64,000 nucleotides of DNA from Antribacter gilvus (GTDB lineage: Bacteria; Actinomycetota; Actinomycetes; Actinomycetales; Cellulomonadaceae), in NCBI RefSeq assembly GCF_003946865.1, contig NZ_QXTH01000008.1:124001-188000 (forward strand), written 5' to 3'. Under the pieces are notes generated by a model, which was not told where the DNA came from, did not search any database, and was given only the letters and a program-made list of their open reading frames with translations. Below are positions 15,974 to 27,446 of this stretch, piece after piece (position 1 is the first letter of the stretch; each line of letters opens with the position of its first letter). Position numbers and translations under genes: made by a program.

Positions 15974-16807
15974 ATGGCGTCGTCGTACACAGACGACGCC
16001 AGAGGCGGCCTCGCTGGGCGCCCCTCGCCGTCGGACCGCCGCGAGCCTGGCGTGCTCGATCGCCTCCGGCGCCGGTCGGCCTGGATCGCGCTGCTCGCAT
16101 GCGGGCCACACTCGGTCGCCGTCGGACAGTGCGCCCTGGCCCTCCTGGGGGTGCAGGGGCTGCCCCTGCACATCGAGCCCGAAGCCGCGCTGGTCCCGAA
16201 GAGGTCGACCTGTGTCGCGCCGGGTGTCCGGCTCCGGGGCTATGCCCTGCACCCGGACGACATCGACCCGTCACGACGGTGCGTCATCCTTCTCGTCGCT
16301 CTGGCCCAGGCACTCCCGACGCTGCCCCGCGAACGCGCCGTGGCCGTGCTGGACCATCTCCTCAACACCGGCCGGCTCCGCGCCGAGGACCTTCCGGTGC
16401 TGCACGACCTGCTCCGCGGTCGGCCCGGGGCGAAGGCCGTACACCGCTGGTTCACCGAGGTGGACGGCCGCTCCGAGTCCCCGCTCGAGACCTTCGCCAG
16501 GCTGGAGTGCGTCGACGCCGGAGTGCCACCCCACGACCTCCAGCGCGAGTTCTTCGACGATCGAGGGCGGTTCCTCGGCAGAGCGGACCTGGTATGGCGG
16601 CTCCCCAGGAACCGCTGGCTGGTCGTGGAGATCGACGGCGACGAGTTCCACAGCTCCCGCGAGGCCCGCACCAGGGACGCGCAACGTCAGAACGACCTGG
16701 TCTCGGGCGGGAACATCGTGGTGCTCCGTTTCACGTACGACCATCTCCGCCGCCGCGGGACGGTCGGTGCGGAGGTTCGCACGGCGATCGCCCGGCTGAG
16801 CACGTGA
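15974..16807 (+). CDS. DUF559 / Vsr-like endonuclease-fold protein
   Basis: A 277-residue protein. The C-terminal third (about 175-277) is DUF559-like, related to very-short-patch-repair and other PD-(D/E)XK nucleases: SPLETFARL, GRADLVWR with its aspartate, VVEIDGDEFH and the VVLRFTYDHL ending. The N-terminal part resembles the actinobacterial proteins often named AbiEi-like antitoxins, but no toxin partner is adjacent. Its stop codon lies inside palindromic copy 2 and its start is 45 nt after copy 1. No ribosome site is visible. Possibly a single-copy passenger of the repeat region; role unknown. Confidence 0.7.
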   Translation: MASSYTDDARGGLAGRPSPSDRREPGVLDRLRRRSAWIALLACGPHSVAVGQCALALLGVQGLPLHIEPEAALVPKRSTCVAPGVRLRGYALHPDDIDPSRRCVILLVALAQALPTLPRERAVAVLDHLLNTGRLRAEDLPVLHDLLRGRPGAKAVHRWFTEVDGRSESPLETFARLECVDAGVPPHDLQREFFDDRGRFLGRADLVWRLPRNRWLVVEIDGDEFHSSREARTRDAQRQNDLVSGGNIVVLRFTYDHLRRRGTVGAEVRTAIARLST

Positions 16808-16883
16808 GATGCGCGCCAGACCGCTTCCAGGGTCGCCTACCAACCCGTAGACGAGCCTGGAAGCGGTCTGGCGCGCATCTCAC
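16804..16883. repeat. Palindromic repeat element, copy 2
   Basis: A perfect 28-bp inverted repeat (16804-16831 with 16856-16883) with a 24-nt centre. The left arm contains the stop codon of the DUF559 gene. Arms and centre match copies 1 and 3 closely. Confidence 0.85.
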
Positions 16884-16901
16884 CACCACAGGCCCGGAAG
16901 A

Positions 16902-17513
16902 ATGAGCGGCGTGATCGTCATGGAGGCCGTCCTGGAGGTCGGCACACCGGAGCCCTTCACGCTCTGGCCAGTCGCAGCCGCCCACGGATACCTGCCGCTC
17001 CGCGGCGGGTTGCTCGACGCCGAGATCGGCCTCGCGGTCCAGTCCTTCGCCTACTCGAACGACGAACCTCGGAGCACGCCCGCCGCCTCGGCGAGCGAGT
17101 TCCTGCGGACCGTGCTCCTCAAGGACCAGCCCGTGGCCTTCGGCGGGTACCGGGTCACCGACACGACGACGGGCGTCGCACTGCAACCCGGTTGCTGCTC
17201 CGACCTCGACGAGGCCTCTGGCCTGCGCGACCTGCTCCGGGGCACGGCCGGAGGCGTCTTCCTGGGCCACGACCCGTCCCCGGAAGCCGTGATCGAGGGG
17301 AACGCAGTCCACTTGTTCACCGACGATGATGAGCCCGGCCGCCGCGTCATCGAACTCGGTGTGGATGACCTCCACCGGCTCCTGGACGGCGTGAAGCAAG
17401 ACCTGCGAACGTTCCTGGAGGATCTCGCCGACTGGGCGGTCGCGCATGCGCCGGCCCACCGTGCGGCCCTGGTCGACTCCTTCGCTCGCGCTGTCAACAC
17501 CGCCGGGCTCTGA
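16902..17513 (+). CDS. Hypothetical protein between palindromes
   Basis: A 203-residue protein I do not recognise. It is acidic, soluble, without signal peptide or membrane segment; a C-terminal helical stretch (GVDDLHRLLDGVKQDLRTFLEDLADW, described here by its start, about residue 148) is the clearest structural element. ATG 16902 is used; ATG 16920 is also possible. It is bracketed by palindromic copies 2 and 3, with its stop at the very start of copy 3. Codon use is like its neighbours. Confidence 0.55.
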   Translation: MSGVIVMEAVLEVGTPEPFTLWPVAAAHGYLPLRGGLLDAEIGLAVQSFAYSNDEPRSTPAASASEFLRTVLLKDQPVAFGGYRVTDTTTGVALQPGCCSDLDEASGLRDLLRGTAGGVFLGHDPSPEAVIEGNAVHLFTDDDEPGRRVIELGVDDLHRLLDGVKQDLRTFLEDLADWAVAHAPAHRAALVDSFARAVNTAGL

Positions 17514-17588
17514 CGAACGCGCCGGACTGCTTCCAGGACCGCCTACCGACCCGTAGACGAGTCTGGAAGCAGTCTGGCGCGCATCTCA
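17511..17588. repeat. Palindromic repeat element, copy 3
   Basis: An imperfect inverted repeat: 17511-17536 pairs with 17563-17588 with five or so mismatches near the outer end and a perfect inner block. The centre matches copy 1 almost base for base. The right arm includes the ramB stop codon, the left arm the stop of the upstream gene. Confidence 0.8.
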
Positions 17589-19142
17589 GGACTCCGCCGG
17601 TGCGTGCCGGTCCAGGAAGCGGTACACCTCGGTGGTCTCCACGCCCGGGAACGCGCCCGCCGGCATCGCCGCCAGCATGGACGCGTGGGGCCGGGCAGAG
17701 GGCCACGCGAAGTCGCCCCACCGCTCCTCCAACACGGCCGGAGGACGTCGGCAGCACGACTCGTCGGGGCACTTCGAGGTGGCCCGCTTCGTGGTGTCAC
17801 GCCCGAGGAACCACCGCACGTGCGCGAACGGCACGCCCACGGACACGGAGAACGCGCCGTCGGACGTGCCCTCCACCCGGGACGTGCACCAGTACGTCCC
17901 GGTCGCGGTGTCGGTGTACTGCGCGTACGGGTTGAACCGGTCCTCGACGCCGAACACGACGCGCGCGGTCCACTGCCGGCACACGTGCTGCCCCTCGACG
18001 GCCCCCAGAGCGTCGGCGGGGAACTTCACGCCGTCGTTCTCGTACGCCTTGTGCAGGATCCCCGACTCGTGGACCTTCATGAAGTGCACCGGGATGCCGA
18101 GGTGGTGCGTGGCCAGGTTGGTGAACCGGTGCGCCGCCGTCTCGAAGGAGACGGCGAACGTGTCACGGAGGTCCTCGATAGCGATGGCGCGCACCTCCTT
18201 GGCGTCGCGCAGGAACTTCACGCCGGTGCGCTCGGGCACGAGCAGCGCCGCAGCCAGGTAGTTGGCCTCCACGCGCTGACGCAGGAACTCGCCGTAGTCG
18301 CGCGGCTCGGTGTGCCCGAGAACGTGCGAGGCGAGCGCCTGGAGCAGCGCGGACCGGGTGTTGGACCGCCCCCGGATCCCGTTCGACGGCAGGTAGACGC
18401 GGTGGTGCCGGGTGTCGATCACGGAACGCGTCGAGTGCGGCAGGTCGCCCACGTAGTGGAGGGTGAACCCGAGGTGCTCGGCGATCTCGGCCGCCACGCG
18501 CTGCGGCATGGGCCCGCCGGAGTGCCCCACGTCGGCGAGCAGCCCCTTGGCGACAGCCTCCAGGTGGGGCAGGTAGTTGTCGCTCTCGCGCATCATGGCG
18601 CGCAGCTCGGCGTTGGCGCGCCGCGCCTCCTCCGGCGTGGCGGCCCGCTGGGTGTGGAGCCGCTCCAGCTCGCGGTGCAGCGCCAGGATCACCTCGAGCG
18701 CGTCGGTGGGCAGCGACTTGCCGACCCGCAGGCCGTTCACGCCGAGCGAGGCGAGCAGGGGCCCGCGCTGTGCCCGCTCCAGCTCGATCTCGAGGCCGTC
18801 CCGGTGCGACGGCGGCTCCGGCGACAGCAGCTCGTCCACGCTCGCGCCGAGCGCCCGCGCCACCGCCTGGAGCTGCGAGAACTTGGGCTCCCGCTTGCCG
18901 TTCTCCAGCGTGCTCACCTGAGACGGCGCCCGCCCCACCGCGTTCGCCAGGTCTTCGAGCGTCATGCCCTTGGCGGTGCGCAGGTGGCGGATCCGCCGCC
19001 CGATCGTCAGGGCGTCCGGCTCGGCCTCAGGCGCCTCCGAGGTGCCCGACGCCGGCCGCGCACCCGGCTGCACCACGCCGGCCCGCAGCGGTGAGACGAG
19101 GGCGTTTCGTCCGGTTCCACGATTCTCCGTCGAGATGGCCAT
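17586..19142 (-). CDS. ramB: RamB/PrpR-like acyl-CoA-responsive regulator
   Basis: A 518-residue regulator. An XRE-type helix-turn-helix occupies about residues 47-106, an ImmA/IrrE-like segment the middle, and a short-chain fatty acyl regulator domain (ScfR type) the C-terminus. The zinc-protease motif is degenerate: HVLGH lacks the catalytic glutamate. Cysteines in [15 protein letters not shown] and KCPDESCC could ligate an iron-sulphur cluster, as reported for mycobacterial PrpR. Family members control acetate, propionate and glyoxylate-shunt genes, and this one is divergent from aceA-aceB. ATG 19142 is used; 19157 and 19202 are in-frame alternatives. Confidence 0.85.
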   Translation of the reverse strand: MAISTENRGTGRNALVSPLRAGVVQPGARPASGTSEAPEAEPDALTIGRRIRHLRTAKGMTLEDLANAVGRAPSQVSTLENGKREPKFSQLQAVARALGASVDELLSPEPPSHRDGLEIELERAQRGPLLASLGVNGLRVGKSLPTDALEVILALHRELERLHTQRAATPEEARRANAELRAMMRESDNYLPHLEAVAKGLLADVGHSGGPMPQRVAAEIAEHLGFTLHYVGDLPHSTRSVIDTRHHRVYLPSNGIRGRSNTRSALLQALASHVLGHTEPRDYGEFLRQRVEANYLAAALLVPERTGVKFLRDAKEVRAIAIEDLRDTFAVSFETAAHRFTNLATHHLGIPVHFMKVHESGILHKAYENDGVKFPADALGAVEGQHVCRQWTARVVFGVEDRFNPYAQYTDTATGTYWCTSRVEGTSDGAFSVSVGVPFAHVRWFLGRDTTKRATSKCPDESCCRRPPAVLEERWGDFAWPSARPHASMLAAMPAGAFPGVETTEVYRFLDRHAPAES

Positions 19143-19176
19143 GTCTGAGCGTGACATACGCCACTGCTTCCGTCCA

Positions 19177-19209
19177 GCAGAACTTTCGGGAATCTTCTGC
19201 ATGCAACTG
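19177..19209. promoter_or_regulatory. Possible RamB/PrpR site between ramB and aceA
   Basis: The ramB-aceA gap holds gaactttcggg (19180-19190) and a TGCATGCA palindrome (19197-19204), each a partial match to the TTTGCAAA-like boxes known for this regulator family. Neither is a full match, so this marks a place to look rather than a defined site. Confidence 0.25.
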
Positions 19210-19324
19210 CCTAGCGAGGGGCTTGTCGCGTGACGGATGGTCGTCCTACGGCGCCGCTGACGCGGCATGCCGGACGTTCCGCACCACCCGGTCGCACCGG
19301 GTGCCTCACCCAGGAGGTCACGCC

Positions 19325-20704
19325 ATGAGCACCCCCACCATCGTCACGCGCCGTTCGCTCCCCGAGGAGCCGCAGAAGGCGACGACCGCGCCCGAGGCGA
19401 CCGCAACGTCGTCGGGCAAGCGCGCCGGCGACCAGGTGCAGACTGCCGACGACCTGCGCCGCTCCTGGGCGACCGACCCGCGCTGGACGGGGATCGAGCG
19501 CACCTATACGGCGGAGGACGTCGTGGCGCTGCGCGGCTCCGTCGGCGAGGAGTGCACGCTGGCGCGGCGCGGGGCGGAGCGCCTGTGGCGCCAGCTGCAC
19601 GAGGAGGACTACATCAACGCGCTCGGCGCCCTCACGGGCAACCAGGCCGTGCAGCAGGTCAAGGCCGGGCTCCAGGCCATCTACCTCTCGGGCTGGCAGG
19701 TCGCCGGCGACGCGAACCTCTCCGGGCAGACCTACCCGGACCAGTCGCTCTACCCGGCCAACTCCGTCCCGGCGGTCGTGCGGCGCATCAACAACGCGCT
19801 GCTGCGTGCCGACCAGATCGACGTCGAGGAGAACGGCACCCCCACCCGCGACTGGCTGGCCCCCATCGTGGCAGATGCGGAGGCCGGCTTCGGCGGCCCG
19901 CTGAACGCCTACGAGCTCATGCGGTCGATGATCGCGTCCGGCGCCGCCGGCGTGCACTGGGAGGACCAGCTCGCCTCGGAGAAGAAGTGCGGCCACCTCG
20001 GCGGCAAGGTGCTCATCCCGACCCAGCAGCATGTGCGCACGCTCAACGCGGCACGCCTCGCGGCCGACGTCTCCGACGTGCCGTCGGTGATCATCGCCCG
20101 CACGGACGCAGAGGCGGCGACGCTCATCACGTCCGACGTCGACGACCGTGACAAGCCGTTCGTCACCGGCGAGCGCACCAACGAGGGCTTCTACAAGGTG
20201 CGCAACGGCATCGGGCCCTGCATCGCCCGCGCCAAGGCCTACGCGCCGTACTCGGACCTCATCTGGATGGAGACCGGCACGCCGGACCTCGAGCTGGCCC
20301 GCAAGTTCGCCGAGGCGGTCAAGGCCGACTTCCCGGACCAGATGCTCGCGTACAACTGCTCGCCGTCGTTCAACTGGAAGAAGCACCTCGACGACGCGAC
20401 GATCGCAAAGTTCCAGCGCGAGCTCGGCGCCATGGGCTTCTCCTTCCAGTTCATCACGCTCGCCGGCTTCCACGCCCTCAACTACTCCATGTTCGACCTG
20501 GCCCACGGGTACGCGCGGGAGCAGATGTCGGCGTACGTGCGGCTGCAGGAGGCCGAGTTCGCCGCCGAGGAGCGCGGCTACACGGCCACCAAGCACCAGC
20601 GCGAGGTGGGCACCGGGTACTTCGACCGCGTGGCCACGGCCCTCAACCCGGACGCCGCGACGCTCGCCCTCGCCGGCTCCACCGAGACCGCCCAGTTCCA
20701 CTAG
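19325..20704 (+). CDS. aceA: Isocitrate lyase
   Basis: A 459-residue enzyme that splits isocitrate into glyoxylate and succinate, the first step of the glyoxylate shunt. The signature KKCGHLGG is at residues 220-227 with catalytic Cys222; [11 protein letters not shown] supplies metal-site acidic residues, and the family's NCSPSFNW is present. The first 40 residues (Ala/Thr-rich) are an extension relative to enzymes of about 430 residues. AGGAGG lies 7 nt before the ATG. Followed by aceB after 67 nt. Needed for growth on acetyl-CoA such as would come from PHB. Confidence 0.97.
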   Translation: MSTPTIVTRRSLPEEPQKATTAPEATATSSGKRAGDQVQTADDLRRSWATDPRWTGIERTYTAEDVVALRGSVGEECTLARRGAERLWRQLHEEDYINALGALTGNQAVQQVKAGLQAIYLSGWQVAGDANLSGQTYPDQSLYPANSVPAVVRRINNALLRADQIDVEENGTPTRDWLAPIVADAEAGFGGPLNAYELMRSMIASGAAGVHWEDQLASEKKCGHLGGKVLIPTQQHVRTLNAARLAADVSDVPSVIIARTDAEAATLITSDVDDRDKPFVTGERTNEGFYKVRNGIGPCIARAKAYAPYSDLIWMETGTPDLELARKFAEAVKADFPDQMLAYNCSPSFNWKKHLDDATIAKFQRELGAMGFSFQFITLAGFHALNYSMFDLAHGYAREQMSAYVRLQEAEFAAEERGYTATKHQREVGTGYFDRVATALNPDAATLALAGSTETAQFH

Positions 20705-20771
20705 GCCGCCCCGCGGCGCCTCGCCCGCGCCGCGCAGCCCGCGCCCGACCACCTACCCCGCGGAGGACATC

Positions 20772-22514
<1,743 letters not shown>

Positions 22515-22542
22515 GGTAGCGGGGCCCACGGGCCCCGTGTGG

Positions 22543-22583
22543 CGAGGAGGGCGGGAACCCGGTGATGGTTCCCGCCCTCCTCG
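22543..22583. terminator. Terminator between convergent aceB and lysA
   Basis: A perfect 17-bp stem (22543-22559 with 22567-22583) and 7-nt loop, 28 nt after the aceB stop and 15 nt from the lysA stop. A smaller ggggccc/gggcccc hairpin precedes it. Likely works in both directions. Confidence 0.8.
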
Positions 22584-22598
22584 TGCGCCGACCCCGGA

Positions 22599-23978
22599 TC
22601 AGCCCTCGTCCAGGGCCAGCAGGTCGTCGATCGTCTCCCGCCGCACCAGCACCCGGGAAGCCCCAGCCGTCACGGCGACCACGGGCGGCCGCGGGAGCAG
22701 GTTGTAGTTCGACGCCATCGAGCGGCCGTACGCACCGGTCGCCGCGACGACGAGGAGGTCGCCCGCGCGGACGTCGCCCGGGAGCTGGACCTCGTGCACT
22801 ACGATGTCGCCGCTCTCGCAGTGCTTGCCCACCACACGGGCAAGCACCGGGTCGGCAGAGGAGGTCCGGTTCGCGAGCTCGGCGTGGTACCGCGCGCCGT
22901 AGAGCGCGGGACGGATGTTGTCGCTCATCCCCCCGTCCACCGACACGTAGGTGCGGGTGAACGGCTCCCCCGTCGCGTCCTGTCCCACGACCACGGGCTT
23001 GACCGTGCCGACGGTGTACAGCGTGAGGCCCGCCGGCCCCACGATGGCGCGGCCCGGCTCGATGGAGAACCGGGGCAACGGGGTGCCGAGCTCGTTGGCG
23101 ACGGCGGCCACAGCCTGCGCCACGTCCTTCGCCACCCGCTCAGGGTCGATCGCCACCTCGCCCGGCAGGTACGCGATGCCGTAGCCGCCGCCCAGGTCCA
23201 CCTCGTCGACGAGCACGCCGGCGCGCGCCGCGAGGTCGGCGCGCAGCTGCAGCACCGCGCGGCCCGCGACCTCGAAGCCCTCCGGGTCGAGGATCTGGGA
23301 GCCGATGTGCGAGTGGATGCCGAGCAGCCTCAGCTCCGGGTGGCTCAGCACCGCGAGCAGCGCCGTCATCGCGGCGGAGTCGCCGTCGGCTCCGGTACCG
23401 GGAGCGATCGACAGGCCGAACTTCTGGTCCTCGTGCGCCGTCGAGATGTACTCGTGGCCGCCTGCGTGCACCCCGGTGGTGACGCGGACCATCACGGGGG
23501 CGACGGCGCCGCGCTCTCGCGCGAGCTCCGCGACCCGCTCGATCTCGGCCAGCGAGTCGACGATGATCCGGCCCACGCCCTCGTCCAGCGCCCGCTGGAT
23601 CTCTGCGTCGGACTTGTTGTTGCCGTGCAGGCCGAGCTCGGGGCCCGGCACTCCGGCGCGGAGCGCGACGGCGAGCTCGCCGCCCGACGCCGTGTCGACC
23701 CGCAGACCCTCCTCGCGCGCCCAGCGAGCGACGGCGACGGTCAGGAGCGCCTTGCCCGCGTAGTACACGTCGACGCCCGCCCCGACCGCGGCGAACGCCT
23801 GCTCGAACGCCGTCCGGTAGGCACGGGCCCTGGAGCGGAAGTCGGCTTCGTCCAGCACGTACGCGGGTGTGCCGTGCTCCGCCGCGAGGTCGCGCAGGTC
23901 CAGACCGGCCACCTCGAGGGCGCCGTCGGCCGTGCGGCGCGCACCGCGGGACCAGGGCTCCCCGGGGTGGCCGCTCAC
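22599..23978 (-). CDS. lysA: Diaminopimelate decarboxylase
   Basis: A 459-residue PLP enzyme making L-lysine from meso-diaminopimelate. The PLP lysine is Lys76 in [37 protein letters not shown] and the catalytic cysteine region GKHCESGD are all seen. GTG at 23978 overlaps the argS stop by 4 nt, so lysA is translated from the argS transcript; an in-frame start further upstream would lie inside argS. The argS-lysA order is common in actinobacteria, usually followed by homoserine dehydrogenase, which is absent here. Confidence 0.95.
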   Translation of the reverse strand: MSGHPGEPWSRGARRTADGALEVAGLDLRDLAAEHGTPAYVLDEADFRSRARAYRTAFEQAFAAVGAGVDVYYAGKALLTVAVARWAREEGLRVDTASGGELAVALRAGVPGPELGLHGNNKSDAEIQRALDEGVGRIIVDSLAEIERVAELARERGAVAPVMVRVTTGVHAGGHEYISTAHEDQKFGLSIAPGTGADGDSAAMTALLAVLSHPELRLLGIHSHIGSQILDPEGFEVAGRAVLQLRADLAARAGVLVDEVDLGGGYGIAYLPGEVAIDPERVAKDVAQAVAAVANELGTPLPRFSIEPGRAIVGPAGLTLYTVGTVKPVVVGQDATGEPFTRTYVSVDGGMSDNIRPALYGARYHAELANRTSSADPVLARVVGKHCESGDIVVHEVQLPGDVRAGDLLVVAATGAYGRSMASNYNLLPRPPVVAVTAGASRVLVRRETIDDLLALDEG

Positions 23979-25663
23979 AGACGCTCCGGGGCGCTCACGC
24001 CCAGCAGACCGAGGCCGTTCGCGAGGACGGTGCGCACCGCGTCGTTGAGCCACAGGCGGGCGCGGTGGTCCTCCGTGACCTCCTCGTCCGGGTAGGGGAC
24101 GACGCGCAGCTTCTCGTCGTCGTTGTACCAGGAGTGGAAGTCGCCTGCGAGGGCCTCCAGGTAGCGGGCCACGCGGTGCGGCTCGCGCAGCTCGGCCGCC
24201 TGGCCCACGACCCGCGGGAACTCCGTCAGGCGGCCCAGCAGCACGGACTCCGACTCGTGGTGGAGCAGGGACGGGTCGAAGCCGTCCTCGCGGCGCACGC
24301 CACGCTCCACCGCCTTGTTGGCGATCTGGACCGTGCGGCTGTGCGCGTACTGCACGTAGAACACGGGGTTCTCGTTCTTGGCGCTGGTCAGCAGGTCCAG
24401 GTCGAGGTCGAGGTTCGAGTCGGCCGAGTAGCGGGCGAGCGAGTAGCGCGCCGCGTCGACGCCGACGGCGCCCACGAGGTCGTCGATCGTGATGACCGTG
24501 CCTGCGCGCTTGGACATCCGCACCGGCTGGCCCTCCTTGACCAGGTTCACCATCTGGCCGATGAGGATCTGCATGTTCTTGCCGGGCGTGTCGCCGAACG
24601 CCGCGCAGACCGCCATCATGCGGGCCACGTACCCGTGGTGGTCGGCCCCGAGCATGATGATGACGTCGTCGAACCCGCGCTCACGCTTGTCCAGGTAGTA
24701 GGCGATGTCACCCGCGATGTACGCCGCCTCGCCGTCGGACTTGATGACGACGCGGTCCTTGTCGTCGCCGTAGTCCGTGGTGCGCAGCCAGAGCGCGCCG
24801 TCCTTCTCGAACATGCGCCCGTCGGCCTTGAGGCGCTCGACGGAGCGCTCCACCGCTCCGGACTCGTGCAGGGAGTCCTCGTGGAAGTAGACGTCGAAGT
24901 CGACGCCGAAGTCGTGCAGCGACTGCTTGATCTCCGTGAACATGCGGTCCACGCCGCGGGCACGGAAGACCTCCTGCGCCTCGTCGTCCGGGAGCTCGCG
25001 CGGGTCCGTGTCACCGGCGGCGAGAGCGTCGGTGATGACCGCCTGGGCGATCTCGCTGATGTACGCGCCGCCGTAGCCGTCCTCGGGGGCAGGCAGGCCC
25101 GTCGCCGCCGCGAGCAGCGAGCGCGCGAACCGGTCGATCTGCGCGCCGTGGTCGTTGAAGTAGTACTCGCGGGTCACCTCGGCGCCCGACGCCTCCAGGA
25201 TGCGCGCCAACGAGTCGCCCACGGCCGCCCAGCGGACGCCACCGATGTGGATGGGCCCGGTGGGGTTGGCCGACACGAACTCCAGGTTGATCCGCGTCGC
25301 GGCCTCCTGGGCGTTGCGGCCGTAGTCGGCACCCGCCTCGACGATGCTGCGTGCCAGCTCGCCCGCCGCCGCGGCGTCGAGCGTGATGTTGAGGAACCCC
25401 GGACCGGCGACGTCCACCGACTTCACGCCCGGCGTGGCGCTCAGGCGCGCGGCCAGGTCCTCCGCCAGGGCACGCGGCGTGGTGCCGGCCTTCTTGGCGA
25501 CCTGCAGCGCGACGTTCGTGGCCCAGTCGCCGTGCTCGCGCTGCCGGGGTCGCTCCACGTGGACAGACGCGGGGATCGCGTCAGCTGGCAGGGCGAGGGT
25601 GCCGTCGGCAACGGCCGCGGCAAGGGCAGCGCTGAGTGCTCGTGAGAGCTCGTCGGGGGTCAC
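23975..25663 (-). CDS. argS: Arginyl-tRNA synthetase
   Basis: A 562-residue class I aminoacyl-tRNA synthetase. The N-terminal Add-1 domain occupies about 1-90; the HIGH motif reads HIGG at 139-142 within [12 protein letters not shown], as usual for ArgRS, and RMSKRAG is the KMSKS loop. The DALR anticodon-binding domain ends the protein. GTG start at 25663. It overlaps lysA. A tRNA-Arg gene lies 160 bp upstream on the opposite strand. Confidence 0.96.
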   Translation of the reverse strand: MTPDELSRALSAALAAAVADGTLALPADAIPASVHVERPRQREHGDWATNVALQVAKKAGTTPRALAEDLAARLSATPGVKSVDVAGPGFLNITLDAAAAGELARSIVEAGADYGRNAQEAATRINLEFVSANPTGPIHIGGVRWAAVGDSLARILEASGAEVTREYYFNDHGAQIDRFARSLLAAATGLPAPEDGYGGAYISEIAQAVITDALAAGDTDPRELPDDEAQEVFRARGVDRMFTEIKQSLHDFGVDFDVYFHEDSLHESGAVERSVERLKADGRMFEKDGALWLRTTDYGDDKDRVVIKSDGEAAYIAGDIAYYLDKRERGFDDVIIMLGADHHGYVARMMAVCAAFGDTPGKNMQILIGQMVNLVKEGQPVRMSKRAGTVITIDDLVGAVGVDAARYSLARYSADSNLDLDLDLLTSAKNENPVFYVQYAHSRTVQIANKAVERGVRREDGFDPSLLHHESESVLLGRLTEFPRVVGQAAELREPHRVARYLEALAGDFHSWYNDDEKLRVVPYPDEEVTEDHRARLWLNDAVRTVLANGLGLLGVSAPERL

Positions 25664-25824
25664 CCGCCGATTCTATCGGCCGGGCCGGGGGCGACGCCCC
25701 GGGTTTCCACAGCCCGGAACGGGCGGCGCCTCGCCTGCAACGGCCGCCACGCTCAATCGATGCGGACGAACCGGCCGACTGCTGGTATTCTCGTGCACCG
25801 TGCCGGTCCTGGAACCAGCACCGC

Positions 25825-25897
25825 GCGCCCGTAGCTCAGTGGATAGAGCGTCTGCCTCCGGAGCAGAAGGTCGTAGGTTCGAATCCTATCGGGCGCA
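25825..25897 (+). tRNA. tRNA-Arg (anticodon CCG)
   Basis: A 73-nt cloverleaf. The acceptor stem pairs gcgcccg (25825-25831) with cgggcgc (25890-25896), discriminator A at 25897; the D-arm is gctcagtggatagagc; the anticodon loop ctCCGga has the anticodon at 25858-25860; the T-loop is gttcgaatc. CCA is not encoded. TATTCT at 25786-25791 is a likely -10. CCG reads CGG, a frequent arginine codon in this genome. Confidence 0.97.
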
Positions 25898-25910
25898 CCT
25901 TCGGAAGATG

Positions 25911-25950
25911 GCCCCTGACCAGCACTTACGCCGGTCGGGGGCTTCTCCGT
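25911..25950 (+). terminator. Terminator after tRNA-Arg
   Basis: A 10-bp stem (25911-25920 with 25933-25942, one G-T pair) followed by ttctccgttc, 14 nt after the tRNA end. Confidence 0.65.
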
Positions 25951-26128
25951 TCCCCCGTCCGCGAGGCCACTTCGAGCCGCCGCCTGACAATCTGCCGTCA
26001 GTCGCCGATGAACCACAGGTAGCAGGACCAATGAGATCGGCACGGTCACAGGCTCCCTGACCAGAGGCCTCCGGGCAGCGACGCGTCCTTCGGGCCCCGC
26101 GACAGCAGGACGACGATCTCCGCCGGCT

Positions 26129-26635
26129 TCACCGCTTCGCCTCCCCGAACCGCTCCCGCGCCATCCGCTCGGCGGCCTCGGCGGCGTCGCCCACCCAGAC
26201 CCGGGGCCGGCTCCCCTCGAAGATCCGCTCGACCGGCGTCCAGCCGACGAGCCGCGGGGAGTCCCAGCCGGGCGGGCCGGCGAGGTCCTGCACCGCCAGG
26301 TAGGAATCGAGACGCACGCGGTCCCACGCGTGGATCACCAGGCCGTCACCGAGGCTGAGCCCCACGTGCCCCCAGTTCTGCCGGGTACCGAGCAGCTCGC
26401 CGGTGTTGTCGTAGAAGACGAAGGCGCCTCGCGGCGGCTCCCCGGAGCTCTCGTGCGCCGCGTAGAGCTCGGCCGACTCCCGCGCGGAGTCGCCGCCGAA
26501 GACCTCGACCTCGTTGGACCGCTCGTAGGCGTCCTCGACGAACGCGAGGCACCGCGTGGTGTAGGCGGTGGAGCCGAGCGCAGCGTGCGCCCAGGCGACG
26601 GCGTTGTCGATGTAGCGCTGCCAGTCGTGTTCCAT
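26129..26635 (-). CDS. NlpC/P60-like cysteine-peptidase-fold protein
   Basis: A 168-residue protein without a signal peptide. The NlpC/P60 pattern is visible as YTTRCLAFVEDAY with candidate nucleophile Cys29 and NWGHVGLSLGDG with His90. Export cannot be seen, so it may be cytoplasmic or act on a small amide rather than cell wall. ATG 26635 follows GAGGGAG. It ends with a GTGA overlap onto a 28-codon reading frame (26132 down to 26046) of unknown status. Divergent from the CYTH gene. Confidence 0.65.
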   Translation of the reverse strand: MEHDWQRYIDNAVAWAHAALGSTAYTTRCLAFVEDAYERSNEVEVFGGDSARESAELYAAHESSGEPPRGAFVFYDNTGELLGTRQNWGHVGLSLGDGLVIHAWDRVRLDSYLAVQDLAGPPGWDSPRLVGWTPVERIFEGSRPRVWVGDAAEAAERMARERFGEAKR

Positions 26636-26772
26636 GGTCTCCCTCGTGAAGGAACGGACGCCGAACGCTAGCCCGGCACCGGCGCTCCTCAGCAAGGGAT
26701 TTCCCGTCAGCACGGGATTTCCCGCCCGAGTAGACTCGCCGGATCCGCACCCGTCAACCATTGAGGGGCGTC

Positions 26773-27426
26773 ATGAGCGAGCACCGGCCCGCATCGGCGC
26801 AGGACACGGGCTACGAGGACTTCGAGTTCGAGCGCCGCTTCTTCGTCCGGGAGCTTCCCGCGCCGCTGCGGGACGCACCCACGTTGATCGTGCAGTCCTA
26901 CTTCCTGTCCGACGGCGGCTACGCGCTGCGCGTCCGGGTCCAGGTGTCCGACGTCGACGTGCGGCAGGACGAGGCCACAGAGGCCCCGGACGTCCTCGAC
27001 AGGTTCCGGGACACCGTCGACTTCGCCGCCGTCACGGTCAAGGGCCCGTCCGTGGGCGGCACCCGCTACGAGGCGGAGCGGGAGCTCGACCCGCTGGTGG
27101 CGGTCGAGCTGGTGAGGCGGGGCGGCAACCCGATCGTGAAGACGCGCTACGCGGTGTGGCTGGGCGCGGACGGGTGGTCGATCGACGTCTTCGGCGGCGC
27201 CAACCATCCGCTCATCGTCGCGGAGTGCGAACGCTCGGGGCCGGTCACGGACCTGCAGATCCCGGACTTCTGCGTCACGGAGATCACCGACGACCGCCGC
27301 TTCTCCAACGAGTCCCTCGCGGTGGACCCGTACCGCGCGTGGTCCACGACGTTCGCCGCCGAGCTCGCGGCGACGGGGCCGCGGTTCAGCCAGGACTTCG
27401 GCGACAACGAGCACCTGAGCACGTGA
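26773..27426 (+). CDS. CYTH domain protein
   Basis: A 217-residue protein whose opening FEFERRFFVREL is the ExExK/R-type first strand of CYTH domains, which bind triphosphates in a beta tunnel (class IV adenylate cyclase, triphosphatases). Basic and acidic residues alternate along later strands (YALRVRVQV, AVTVKG, IVKTRYAVW, IDVFGG). GAGGGG precedes ATG 26773. Which phosphorylated substrate is used cannot be told. It stands alone between divergent and convergent neighbours. Confidence 0.72.
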   Translation: MSEHRPASAQDTGYEDFEFERRFFVRELPAPLRDAPTLIVQSYFLSDGGYALRVRVQVSDVDVRQDEATEAPDVLDRFRDTVDFAAVTVKGPSVGGTRYEAERELDPLVAVELVRRGGNPIVKTRYAVWLGADGWSIDVFGGANHPLIVAECERSGPVTDLQIPDFCVTEITDDRRFSNESLAVDPYRAWSTTFAAELAATGPRFSQDFGDNEHLST

Positions 27427-27446
27427 GGCTCAGCGGCACGTAGGCC

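Noticed and set aside
15859-17588. CRISPR array
   Set aside because: Only three units, long perfect palindromes spaced 700-950 bp apart with genes between, and no cas genes.
19177-19209. Firm RamB box upstream of aceA
   Set aside because: Only partial matches to the known motif; kept as a low-confidence site.
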